64,000 bases of DNA from Alligator mississippiensis (taxonomy: Eukaryota; Chordata; Crocodylia; Alligatoridae), in contig NC_081835.1 of the NCBI RefSeq assembly GCF_030867095.1, positions 18,732,501 to 18,796,500 on the forward strand, read 5' to 3'. Position numbers and translations under genes: made by a program. The notes under the pieces are model-generated. The model saw only the letters and a program-made list of their open reading frames with translations. It did no database searches and had not been told where the DNA came from. Below are positions 12,179 to 22,146 of this stretch, piece by piece. Every line of letters starts with the position of its first letter. Position 1 is the stretch's first letter.

Positions 12179-13849
12179 AGCATGAGTTGGGCTGCACTAC
12201 TTAAGCCACAATCACTACAAAGGAAATCTACTGGCATATACACAATCATGCAAACTGCAATACAGCAAACAAAAATCACTTTAAGCTTGAACAACTGCCC
12301 ATAATTCCCATGCCACCTTTTGCCCAGACTGCCTGGATTGCTCTCTTCCACCCGTGGGACCAGAAGGCAAAGGCAACTTATCAGATGAGTTCCCCCATTT
12401 TCAGACAGACACCTCAGCGGATCTGCCTACACTGGCATGTCTCCAACTCTCCATCCATTGCACTGACCATGAAGGGAGCAGGCCTGGAGGCAGCTTGCCA
12501 GTAATCAAACAGCAGCACTTATGTCTAGTTTGAGCTGAGCTAGAAAACCCTCTGATTAAAATGCCATTGGCCAGCCCAGCCTAGCACCATCACTGCTAGT
12601 ACAACAATGAGAGCTGTCAGAAGTTTAGAGCCAACAACATTCAAGATCTTGGAGTTCTGCAAAAACAAAATCAGCTCCAAAAACACCTAAGTTCATGGTC
12701 ATGACCAAAACCACCAATCACGCTTGGTATTCTCATTCCAGTCCCCTGCTTGCCTTCCAATTCCCCACCGTGGAACTGAAGTGCAACTGGATTAAATGAG
12801 TCTGAAGGAATTCAACCGCCTTATACTAGTTACAGTTAGCTGACAGAACAACTAGAAAATTGCACAAACTGTGTTTTAACAACTCCTTCCTTGCAAGCAG
12901 GGACCAACAGATTTCTATCCAACAGGCCACTGAGTACAACATGGCCAAAGAAACCATGAAAGAGAAGCCACTGCTTAGCAACAACCAGAAGAACATTTCC
13001 CCAGCAGCTTAGGAAAGCCACTTCCATCTTCACCTTTGCCCACACAATAATCCTCCCCTCCCCCCAGAAAGGGCTAATTATGGTATCAAGTGTGTACCAC
13101 CCTCACTCCATTTTTACATTTTTTTTTTTATTTTATTTTTTTTATTAAAGAGAGGGGAGTGGGGGGAAAGGGACACAGATTTTTTGATCAATAAATCTGA
13201 CAAAACCATTATCCTAGGGGATTAAACAAGGAGATAAGAACTTCAGGGCTTTGCACAAATCATATTAGTTCAATTCTCAAATCCGGGTAATACTTCTTTT
13301 CAAAAGTATTAATTTCATTTATTCTATTTCCTCTCCCTCTATCCTGATAACACTGGCATGCATGGCCCCTACATGAGATCCTCCTATTTTGTAGGTTATA
13401 ATCCTCCCTTTCTAGAGTGGTAATGAGATGTCTTCCCTTAATCACATTTATTTCCTGCCTCCCCCATCCAATTCCACATTGGATTTGTTTTGAAGATTTT
13501 GGTTAAAAGCTCACAAGTCTCAAAGTCACAGCCTCCTACTGAGTGACTCAGAGTGCATGGTGAACAGCCCCAGGAGACTAAGGAGATGGAGGTTTGGGGG
13601 GAAATGCAGCCCTGCTTACAAAAACTTTCCTTGTTGTCCAAAAAACACAAGGGGAGGAGGGAAGGGGAGGAGACTGTGATTAATTAAAAACAAAGAAGAA
13701 AGAAAAAAAGATGCTGAGTGCATGGTGAAGGGGACCATTCGGAACATGTCCAAGGGCCTAAGAACCTGATCAGGAAGACTCCACTACAAGCCCTTTATTC
13801 TAAAATAAAGGACTTGAACAAAACATCTATGTTCATTCCTGCCCATTTG

Positions 13850-13930
13850 ACAGAACCTTTCACAGGAAGATCAAAGCCCTTTACAAATGATCATTAAGCA
13901 AGAGCCCTGCTGTGAAGTATAGTACAGTAA
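13850..13930 (+). mobile_element. MIR/CORE-SINE-like fragment
   Basis: The pattern 'cacaggaagatcaaagccctttacaaatg' followed by a 'ccctgctgtgaagtat' block resembles the body of reptilian MIR-like elements. Assignment is by recall of the family pattern, not alignment. Confidence 0.4.
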
Positions 13931-14018
13931 TACCTCTTGTACTGTCGCTTAATATTTATGGTATTGGATACATTTGAACCTGATATGGGTATCACAGCCC
14001 TGTTGTGCTAGGTGCTGC

Positions 14019-14037
14019 ACACACACACACACACACA
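14019..14037. repeat. (CA)n microsatellite
   Basis: About nine CA dinucleotides. Confidence 0.9.
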
Positions 14038-14194
14038 GAATTCCTCCACAGCATCTTGCAGACTGTTTCCATCCTAGCTGATTCCATGTAGTGACTCCAC
14101 ACCTCTGCCCCCTCAAACAGAAGTTTAATAATGCTGTGAACTTCCTGACTGTAGGATTCGTGAAGTTCCAAGTCATATAAATACAGTAACTAAA

Positions 14195-14760
14195 GCCATT
14201 TGTACACGCCACAGGGGTTTACTTCAGTTTAATTCTCTCTAAACTGAAGCAGTGGGTTTTTAAAAACACCACTTCAATTTAGGGCAAAGTAAACTCCTGT
14301 GGTGTACACACAAGGGTCTGGCCCAATCCTTACCTGCCTCTCCAGCGGCAGGGATGGCAGCCTGCCAGCAGGCCAAGCAGTCCCTGAGCCATGGGGGATG
14401 GAGGGGGTGTCCCTCCACGGCTACGGCAGCATCCCCAGGCAGCACTTGCCCACAGGCAGTCCCAGGGGGCACCACAGCCGCAAAGGGAAGCACTGATCCC
14501 CCACAGAGCTCAGGGAAGCAGGCTCTGGGGAGAAAAGGGAAAATCAGACTCGCCACTTTTGTGTTTTTTCTTTAGTGGAGCCTGCCTGCACTGGGCCCAG
14601 TGTTTCCCTCCGCAGCTGTAAGGTAACAAACTAAAACACGGTTGACATGTCATTTAACGCACATTACGCAGTTGACATGTGTAAACAGCTGCACCACTGA
14701 AGTGGTACAAAAGGGCATTAAGCCGCTTTAAAAGCCAATTTTTTGGCATGTACAAATGGC
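14195..14760. mobile_element. Inverted-repeat (MITE-like) element
   Basis: The outer ends GCCATTTGTACACGCCA (14195-14211) and TTTGGCATGTACAAATGGC (14742-14760) are inverted copies differing at about one base. An inner inverted pair, 'gtacacgccacaggggttta' against 'taaactcctgtggtgtacac', lies between 14202 and 14311, and small hairpins lie between those arms. The middle (about 14312-14600) is GC-rich and non-coding. No clear target duplication was found. The superfamily is unassigned. Confidence 0.55.
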
Positions 14761-16600
14761 CTGAGGCACCAAAAACTGAGCGACTTGGGCACAGCCACAG
14801 AAAGAGGTCAAGACGGAGCTTAGCTAAAGTAGAATTCAGTCTCAGTTTCAAACACAGACTCCTGCTTTTGCCATTAATTCACCTTTCTTGTCACATCCTT
14901 CTAAGTTGTAGCACCAAAGTAAACAATGAATTCATTATATCCAAAAGCCTGTGAGAGGTACCTTGCCAAAGGGTTAGCTCATAGCCTACTCTGAGGAGGA
15001 AGGTGCATGGTGTAGTAAGAATGAACTGTCACTTTGCAGAGATACTAATAATAAAAGTCAGCGAATGAAAACCATAAAGAACACAGATTAAAATGTCACA
15101 TAGCTTTCAGCACAACGCAAATGAAATCATTAAAAATACAGCCATTGAATTCAATTTATTGCCTAAGAGTGGTAAGGTGAAGAAAGACAATTGCCTCAGC
15201 AGTGGAAATGCCTGTTCAAAAGAAGAAGTGACCAAACTGCTGTGACGTCAAGGGCATAGGACAGCTCAAGACATGACCACATGTGTAGAGGAAGTAACCT
15301 TGCCAGCTATCCAAGCTGGCACAACCTTCAACACCTAGAAGATTACGGGTAGTGAAGGCAGATCATTCAGCCACCCCACCTTTCTCTGGATTCAGTACTA
15401 ACATGGCACAGAACACCTGAAAGTTTGCTCTCCTGGCTTCGGTATGCACGACAATGGGACTCTCAGCTAGAGGCTCGATCTATCACCACCCAGCACACAT
15501 CATCTCTGCTGATCTTAACAATTTAGGATGTGAGAGCAAGCACAAGTAAAAACAGCAAAAGGTGGACCATGATCGAGAGTTAGTGCCAAAAAGAACCAAA
15601 AATAAGTACTTTTGAAGAAATGGAGTGGGAAGAGTGAAAACAGGAGTCTGGCAAGTCAAGATACTGACAACAGGCAGGAAGAGTTTGAGAAATACTCCAA
15701 GCCTTCAAATGCTACATAGGAATTCAGAAATGAGAAGGGGAGACCATCATGTCTAACAAGCAGGAATCGCACAGTTTGAGAATGCAGTATGGAGACCATC
15801 AGGCTTAAAGATGCCTGGATCTGAAAGGAAATAAACATAGTAAAAGTCCCCCAAAATTAAAAGGCCACTGCGCTGAACCTCTGGTTTGAGTAGCCAGCTG
15901 CCTGGTCCTGACTGTTGGGAGGACAGATGAAGCTACCCAACAGGTCAGTTCTGTCACAGATTTATTTGCTATTTCAGCAATAGGCTGAGAGGAATAAACA
16001 ACAACAAACATTAGCATAGTTTTGGGCCTCAAGTTGTGTATTCACCAGTTATCTTTCAGGGGCTACCCACGAAGCACCTGATCCAACTGCCCTGGTGTTT
16101 GCAGACAGTCAGGCACCCAGGAACTGTACATCCAATATTTTAATGGCTACAATCACATTCTGATGGGACAACAGCACTGCATTAAGGGTTGTATCCCAGC
16201 TCATTCTAGCCAGGAAACGGACACATTTTCTTGATAGTGCCTGAACACCCCACCACATTCCTCCCAGGCTCCATACGACAGGCGGGCTCTCTTCCCAAAT
16301 AGTGGCATCTCTCCATTTGAACGCCATTGTCCTCCTGATGGGAATGGTATTAAACACTTCACCTGGCAGCCAAGATGCCCCACTCGGAGAAATAGCTGCC
16401 ATGTGCTGCAGATACCAATTATCCTTTTTTTGTTGTTGGTAACCTTTTAAGGCACAGAGGAAGTAATGAGTACCACAGACTAGGGACTAGGTTCAGGCTG
16501 CTCAATTCATAACACAAGTGGCATTTCATAACTCCTGTGAGAGACAGAGAGGGTTAGGCCCTCCTTCCACAAGGAAACATATTCTTTGGTTTGTACTTAC

Positions 16601-16745
16601 CAGCTGAGCAGCCCTCTGCCTCTCTTCATTGGTGCTGCTCCTTTCCCGCTGAAGGGCAGTACTCAGGGCCTCACTAGCTGCCTCCCGTTCCCTCTTAGCC
16701 AGCCGAAGGAGCTCCTCTTGGACCAGTGCCTGCTCTCGCTCATAT
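16601..16745 (-). CDS. CHCHD6: CHCHD6 exon 4 (coiled-coil)
   Basis: This exon encodes residues 98-145, starting YEREQALVQEELLRLAKRER and ending RQRAAQL, plus the last base of Arg97. The acceptor reads tgcag|ATATGAG and the donor CAGCTG|gtaag. The high density of E, R, K, Q and L with heptad-like spacing fits the central coiled coil of MIC25/MIC19, which packs against MIC60. The exon ends in phase 0, so the next exon should begin a new codon. No such exon is visible before position 1. Confidence 0.93.
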
Positions 16746-19700
16746 CTGCATCAGTGCCAAAGACAGAAGGTGAGCAGCAGACTTCTGGCAACAGGTCACA
16801 ATCTACCTGACACAATGCCTGCTTATACTACCACAGCATCAGTTTCTGCAGAATCAGATGATCAGCAAGTTCAATACTAACAAAGCCAAGCTACCATAGG
16901 ACAAAAAGCACATACATCTATAATCTAGTCAGGTTAGACTCCTTTAAGTATTTGCTAGGCATTCAAAATCGGAAGAATAAAATATTTAATATGCTACATG
17001 TTAAGCTGGTAATCAAGAGATGAGGGCAGGCCACACACTAAGGAGTTAATCTACCAAGCAGACTTCATTCACTACCAAGTCTACCTGGCTCTGTTGCTTA
17101 GCTTTCCCTCCCCACAGCAATGTAGATTAGATGAGATCAGAACAGAGCTGAAGGAAGCGACTTTACAAATTTCTAAGCCAACACTACATGGAGAAAACTT
17201 AGCACCCATACATGATTCCCATTCTGGCCCTAGGAATTCCACATGCACATAACAGGCTAAGGGAGGTACAAGATCAGTAGGTCTCTATACCATGCCCTAC
17301 TTTCTCTGCAGCACTCAAATGGCCGCACTGAGAAAAGACTCATTTTTGGTCATCAAGATTGACCCTGTGTGAAATGCTAGCAAATACTGGGCACAGTAAG
17401 GAGAATGCCAGAGGCAGCAAGCAAGAATAGGAGAAAACAGCTAGAGAAACTAGGAAAAAAAAGCCATGCACAGAAACTTTCATAATAGAGACCCATCCTG
17501 CTTTGTGGAATCTGGAAGAGTTCCTACTCCTCTCCATTCTTTGGAGAAACAGCAGATTCCTGGAGTTGCTAGAAAGCCAATTTCACAGAAAGCATCTCAT
17601 TCTCCCCAGCAGCTTTACATGCTTTGACACCTTGCAAAATTAAAATGCTTCATAGAGGGGGAAAAATACCACAAACAAGCCTTGAAAGGGTCATGTGGGA
17701 CAGTCGCAAGAAAAAGAAGAAAGAAAAAAAAACCAAAAGAAAGGGGATACCTAGACAGGCATTATTTCAGATCTAACCACAGAGTCTCACTCGGTATAAT
17801 TCTTCAGAAGTAAGAGATTTGAAACCTGAACCAAATGTTCTTCAAGCACTTCAGGATCAGTGCTATAGGTTTTCACCTATTTTAGGAGACAGGAGCAGGT
17901 ATAACCAACTTTAGACAGTACTGAGCACGTGTTTTCTTTCACACAACTTATTGTAGGTCCTAAGTGTTCCTCGTGGTTCTTCTGGTCTTCTATGTTTCTG
18001 TGACCACCCTCCAGTTGGTTCTTAGCTCCTTCACCTGCCTTTGCCATAAGTCACATGCTTGCACTACAAGGGTTGTTCCATGACCTCAAATGACACCAAC
18101 ACCTTACAAAAGACTTGCTACACAATTGAAGCACTGAACAGCAAACTTCAGCATTACACACAGCCCAGAAAGAATGCGACAGGACAGGCAGCCATCTTTT
18201 GCCAGGAAGAGAAAGTTTCCTCACCTCCTGTACAGGTCCTCCTCTGCCTCTGAAGGCTTCTGACCAGAGCTTTTCACCGTTGGTGGCTGGACTCCTGGGA
18301 AGAGGAATAGAAGCACATGACTACTGTGGAAGAAACCACCAGCTACCATCATGTCATGAGAATGAACACTAATGAAGGAAAACACTTAATAAACAAGCAG
18401 ACAAGGTTCTTTGGGTAAATCTGATATCTTTTATTACACCAACCAAATGTCCTTAGACCAACATAGATACAACCTATACCTCTAATAAATAAGCAGTGTT
18501 TCAAGAGCATGGTCAGCAGAAGAAACATCTCAAAGGAAACCTGAGAATAAGAATTGTATAGCTAAAAGTTGTGTTCATGAAAAAGCGATTAGCTTCCTGT
18601 AGGTAAGGGTATTTAACACACCTTAATCCTGATCCATGCAAACACCCATTTTATTCTAGTCCTACTCTCTACACCTTTTCCCCAGCTCTAACAATGCACT
18701 GCTCTTGATCCACTGCCTGTAATTACAGCAGGGGCCCTTCAGGAGCAGAGATCAATTTAAAAAGGAGGTTTGGGATATCCACAAAGACTAACACACTTTT
18801 GATCAAGCTTTAGACAACCAAAGGACAGAGTTCTCTGGCTTGGCTCACCATGCCCATATTAGTCTGGATCCCATAGACAAAAACGTTAAGAATTGTGAGG
18901 GACTGCTGATGAGAATATCAACAACGTATATCCAGATACCAAAGAAAACAAGTTTCAACTATCTTGGGTGGAAAAGCCAAAGACCCTTCTCTATAATAAG
19001 CCATGACACATGCCATCAAACAGGCAAGTTTTGTCAGTCTCTCTTCTACTCCTGGCAACTTCTGGAATCAGCTCATTACCTTTTCCCTCCACTGAACATG
19101 CAGTGCAACATTATGTGCTCACAATATTATCCCTCTGTGTCAAAATGAAACAATACAACCCCACTTCAGTCATTTATGACTAATGTCGTTTTCAGAGTGA
19201 ATCTGGATAGCTCACAGGGTTAGGATCCTTAGTGCCTTGCAAAGATGAGGGTTTGCAAACCAACCTCACCCCCACAACAGAACCACCAGGGACAATATGC
19301 AGCAGCATCAAGCAGCTGCGCAAAACTGCTGCAATGTTCCAGCTGAGTGAAGTGAAGAAGCGCACCCTTACGAGCAAGAGCTGCAGCTGTACATATCATG
19401 CCTCACTTACCAACCTGCTGTGAATTAAGGGGTTCGCAAGTCATCAGGATACAAATAATTCAGGTTCTGCTGTCCTCTACACTGCCATACTATGTTTCAT
19501 CCAAATTGAGGAAGCTGGTATTAATGCTATACTATAGATAGTGAAAGAAAATAAGTTACCTTACTTTTCTTTGCTTTAAATTAATTCAGTGACCCAGTGG
19601 CAGAGCAAGAAACAGGATCCAGAAATTTCAATTGTTCTAACTACCATACAGCAAAAAAAAATCAAATTAAATCAAATCAAATAAAAACAACCCTCCACCA

Positions 19701-21977
19701 ACAACTAACTCTCCACCCCATCCCTCCTCCCCACCTCCAAAAAGCCATGAAAGACCTCTCAGAACTACAGGAGGCCCGAACTGTGCAGTTGCCCTGATAC
19801 ACAAGTAGAAACATCATAAGCCAAATCAAAACGCACTTTGTAAGAACCATGCCCTGAAAAAAAATATATGAAATCCATAAGAGCATCATCTGACTAGTGC
19901 TGCTGCTCAGACTAGCTTCAAAACTCTAGGCTCTAGATCTGACACAGACTGGCAATACCTGTAGGAGACTTGGCCTTCTCTTCTGCAGCTTGTGGAGATG
20001 TAGTGCCACGGGAAGAGGGAGGAGGAAAGGAAGATGGTCTCTGGTCCCTTGTTGGTTGAGAAGACTCTTTCATTCGATTTACTACATCTTCAGTGAGCTA
20101 GAGCAATTATTTGCAGGGAAGAGATTAATGGAATCAGCTCTTAATTTTTACCTTAATACTAAGAGAAGTTCTCAACTGGTTAACTTTTCTTAAACATTGC
20201 CACAAAATATCACTAGTTCTGCTATTGAAAAAAACATTAACAATTTTAAATAAAGTAATTTCAATTTTTACAGGCCAGTTTCACATTTAGAAAATATGAA
20301 AACATCACATCAGGAAATTATAAGACCCCAACAACAGCTTGACTGGAAAACAGGAATGGAGAACAGGCAACTAGAGGAAACAATCCTGTACTGGTCTAGG
20401 ACTGGATCTTTAGCTGATGTATCACCATCTCTCACTTCTATAATTGTAAGTAAAACTTCCACAAAACAAAATGGAAGGTGGATGGAGAACATATGTGCCC
20501 AACCCTAAATTCATTCCTTTTTTCTGCACCTGGGTACAGATCCTAGAGAAGAAAATGTGCCCCAAATATTGAGACTTCAATTCATGACAGTCTTTCAGAA
20601 CGCTGCCTGGTCTAATTCTTCTTCCGATACACTGCATGGTTAACAACCTCATGCCAACCACACCATCCTAATGGACAGAGCAAATAGGAGTTGTTTTCCC
20701 CCCTGCACAGGCCAGTTCCACAGAGAGACACTTCAGAGCATGAAGCAGAATACAGAGTTTGGCTGTGCTGCTCCCACGCAGGGCAGCAGCATTTCAACAT
20801 CTCCAGTATTTATTTTGTCAGTTTGGTCTTGGGTCTTCAACTCTCCCCCCTGGTGCTTTGCCAACTACTGCAAAACACACGTACATGTGGCCTGCGCCCT
20901 ATCAAGGGATCCCAAGGGACACAGCTAGAGGCATGTAACACATACTGCAAAGCAATCTACATGCAGCAGCTCGGAGGTTTTATTAAAGACAACAGTCATA
21001 ACTCTAGAGGTGCTTGTGCGTCCTTGGTGAGGGCGGTGGAGAGCATCACAATGCTAACTAGAAGGGTTGGGGGGGGGGGGGGAGTAAATAATTCAAAAAC
21101 AAGGATCCTTTTTCATTTCTTAGATGCTTAAGACTGGACTCGACTTTGGAGGCTGAGCAAGCAAGGAAGGGAGGCCGCTGTACTGGAAGCCAGCAATAAA
21201 AATACAAGGGCACCTCTCATTGAGCCGAAACCCCCAGAGGTCAAGGGAGTGCTTTGGTAGACACGAGTCAACATTTCACTCTAGTCCCATCAGCTGAACT
21301 GCAAAAATCAAAATAGCAAGACACCAAGCTGTGTTGCTGGGCCGGGACCCGGAGCCAGGCGGTGACCAGGCAAGTGCAAAGGGAAATGGATCAGGATCGG
21401 GTCCTCCTCTGTGCGAAGCACCTGAGAGAGGAAACAGACCCTGCCACGGCTGATAACCGGGCCCCGGCCACAGCGGGGACAACTCTCAGGCAGTTTTGCT
21501 GACCGTCCCTTTCTTTTAACGAGGGGTTGGAAAATAAGTCAGTGAAAGGGAAGAATACGCAGCGGCGGGGGTGCAGCATCAAGGAACCAGAGCAACAGGA
21601 GGGAGGAAAGGAGCAGGGCTCCTGCACTGCAGCCACCTCAAATCCTCACTAGTCCCCAGTGCCTTCTCCGCCGCCTGATGCCCTGGGATGCAGGGGGTGC
21701 TGATTAGGGGCAACGGTGCCTTGCCCTGGACGCTTGCTCAGCACCACCCTGGCACCAGCACCCCCGCTCCGCAAGGGGCTCCACAGCTGTGGGGCACAGA
21801 GAGGCGGGGAAGGGGCTGAGGGAGGGCCACACTCCTGGAGGCAGCCCCAGGGCTGCGGGGCCCCTTGCACCTGCCCCCGGCCCAGCCCCGCCTCACCCGC
21901 ACTCCCTGCAGCACCCGCACGCGCTCCTGCTCGTCCAGCTCGAACGAGACCTTCCTGCTGCTCTCGCTGCCGCCCAT
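16601..21977 (-). CDS. CHCHD6: CHCHD6 (MIC25) MICOS subunit, N-terminal part of gene (partial)
   Basis: Four exons (21977-21897, 20097-19959, 18294-18225, 16745-16601) join in frame to 145 codons. MIC25 belongs to the MICOS complex of the mitochondrial inner membrane, binds MIC60 and helps hold crista junctions and the contact to the SAM complex. In order the protein shows an N-myristoylation-type start (MGGSES, Gly2 with Ser6), the conserved VSFELDEQERVRVLQGVR and VVNRMKE segments, a proline/serine-rich linker (about residues 38-90) and a charged coiled coil (about 95-145). The C-terminal CHCH domain (twin CX9C) is missing because the gene runs past position 1. CHCHD6 is chosen over its paralogue CHCHD3 because ERVRVLQGVR and VVNRMKE match CHCHD6 better (CHCHD3 has ITVVKGIR and VIDRMKE). 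The identification is firm, and the unseen 3' part is an inference. Confidence 0.93.
16746..18224 (-). other. CHCHD6: CHCHD6 intron 3
   Basis: Intron with GT-AG ends (gtgag at 18224-18220, tgcag before exon 4). No repeat or gene recognised inside. Confidence 0.85.
18225..18294 (-). CDS. CHCHD6: CHCHD6 exon 3
   Basis: A 70-base exon encoding GVQPPTVKSSGQKPSEAEED followed by LYR and the first two bases of Arg97. The acceptor reads cccag|GAGTCC and the donor CAGGAG|gtgagg. It leads from the low-complexity linker into the acidic 'EEDLYRRYE' start of the coiled coil, comparable to the SDEDLKRR segment of the paralogue MIC19 (CHCHD3). Phases (1 in, 2 out) match both neighbouring exons exactly. Confidence 0.92.
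18295..19958 (-). other. CHCHD6: CHCHD6 intron 2
   Basis: GT-AG intron. It contains one short SINE-like copy (18394-18476) and a small MIR-like core (about 19585-19645, 'cccagtggcagagcaagaaa'). Nothing else is recognised. Confidence 0.85.
18394..18476 (-). mobile_element. Short SINE-like repeat, non-foldback form
   Basis: Read on the minus strand: a 'gttgtatctatgttggtcta' head, then 'aggacatttggttggtg', 'taataaaagatatcag' and 'cccaaagaaccttgtctgct'. This is the simple linear layout of the family whose copies at 38.5 and 50.2 kb are internally duplicated in inverted orientation. Confidence 0.6.
19959..20097 (-). CDS. CHCHD6: CHCHD6 exon 2
   Basis: This exon encodes residues 28-73 plus the first base of Gly74. 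It starts LTEDVVNRMKESSQPT, matching the LSENVVNRMKE of mammalian MIC25, and continues into a Pro/Ser/Thr-rich linker (PSSFPPPSSRG). The acceptor reads ctctag|CTCACTG and the donor CTACAG|gtatt. The exon is 139 bases, entering in phase 0 and leaving in phase 1. The LxExVxxRMKE motif is the conserved N-terminal signature of the MIC19/MIC25 family. Confidence 0.95.
20098..21896 (-). other. CHCHD6: CHCHD6 intron 1
   Basis: GT-AG intron (gtgagg donor after GTGCGG, ctctag acceptor). It carries a poly(G) run near 21067-21082. No gene or clear interspersed repeat was seen. Confidence 0.85.
21897..21977 (-). CDS. CHCHD6: CHCHD6 exon 1 (start codon)
   Basis: The ATG at 21977 opens 27 codons: MGGSESSRKVSFELDEQERV, then RVLQGVR, then GTGCGG|gtgagg. 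The start fits the MIC19/MIC25 N-terminus, where Met is removed and Gly2 is myristoylated. The exon sits in a CpG-rich promoter region. The transcription start is not defined by sequence alone. Confidence 0.95.
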
Positions 21978-22065
21978 CCCGGGGCGGGCTAGGGGGTCCC
22001 GTCCCCTCCGAGCTCAGGACAAGCACCTCCAGCTGCCCCCGCCCCTGCCAACAAGCCCGCGCCTC

Positions 22066-22093
22066 ATTGGCGGCTGGCGCCGGAGCAGCCAAT
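22066..22093. promoter_or_regulatory. Paired CCAAT (NF-Y) boxes
   Basis: ATTGG at 22066-22070 and CCAAT at 22089-22093, 89-116 bases upstream of the CHCHD6 ATG, facing opposite ways. Confidence 0.6.
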
Positions 22094-22130
22094 GACGGGG
22101 CGCGTTGCTGGCGGCGGCGCGCGGGGCAGG

Positions 22131-22146
22131 CTGGGAGTTGTAGTCT
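22131..22146 (-). promoter_or_regulatory. ZNF143/SBS motif in CHCHD6 promoter
   Basis: On the minus strand AGACTACAACTCCCAG, a strong match to the ACTACAAYTCCCAG core of the ZNF143/STAF site. It lies about 155 bases upstream of the start codon. Confidence 0.7.

Larger units (their letters stand above)
1..16600 (-). other. CHCHD6: CHCHD6 intron 4 (downstream part of gene), repeat-rich
   Basis: This lies downstream of CHCHD6 exon 4 on the minus strand and is read as intron 4 continuing past the window edge. I looked for the expected remaining exons (end of the coiled coil, then a CHCH domain with twin CX9C cysteines) and found none. The stretch holds the repeats listed separately (8.9-10.0, 10.5, 11.0-12.2, 13.9, 14.2-14.8 kb) plus simple repeats. 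In 1-8.9 kb I see no gene-like signal apart from one ZNF143-like motif. The many short open frames have no family resemblance. Confidence 0.6.

Noticed and set aside
1-16600. Remaining CHCHD6 exons with CHCH domain
   Set aside because: No minus-strand exon with an FYKEQL-like coiled coil or CX9C pattern could be found.
18840-19148. 102-codon ORF and similar short ORFs in introns
   Set aside because: Length expected by chance, no family resemblance, no splice support.
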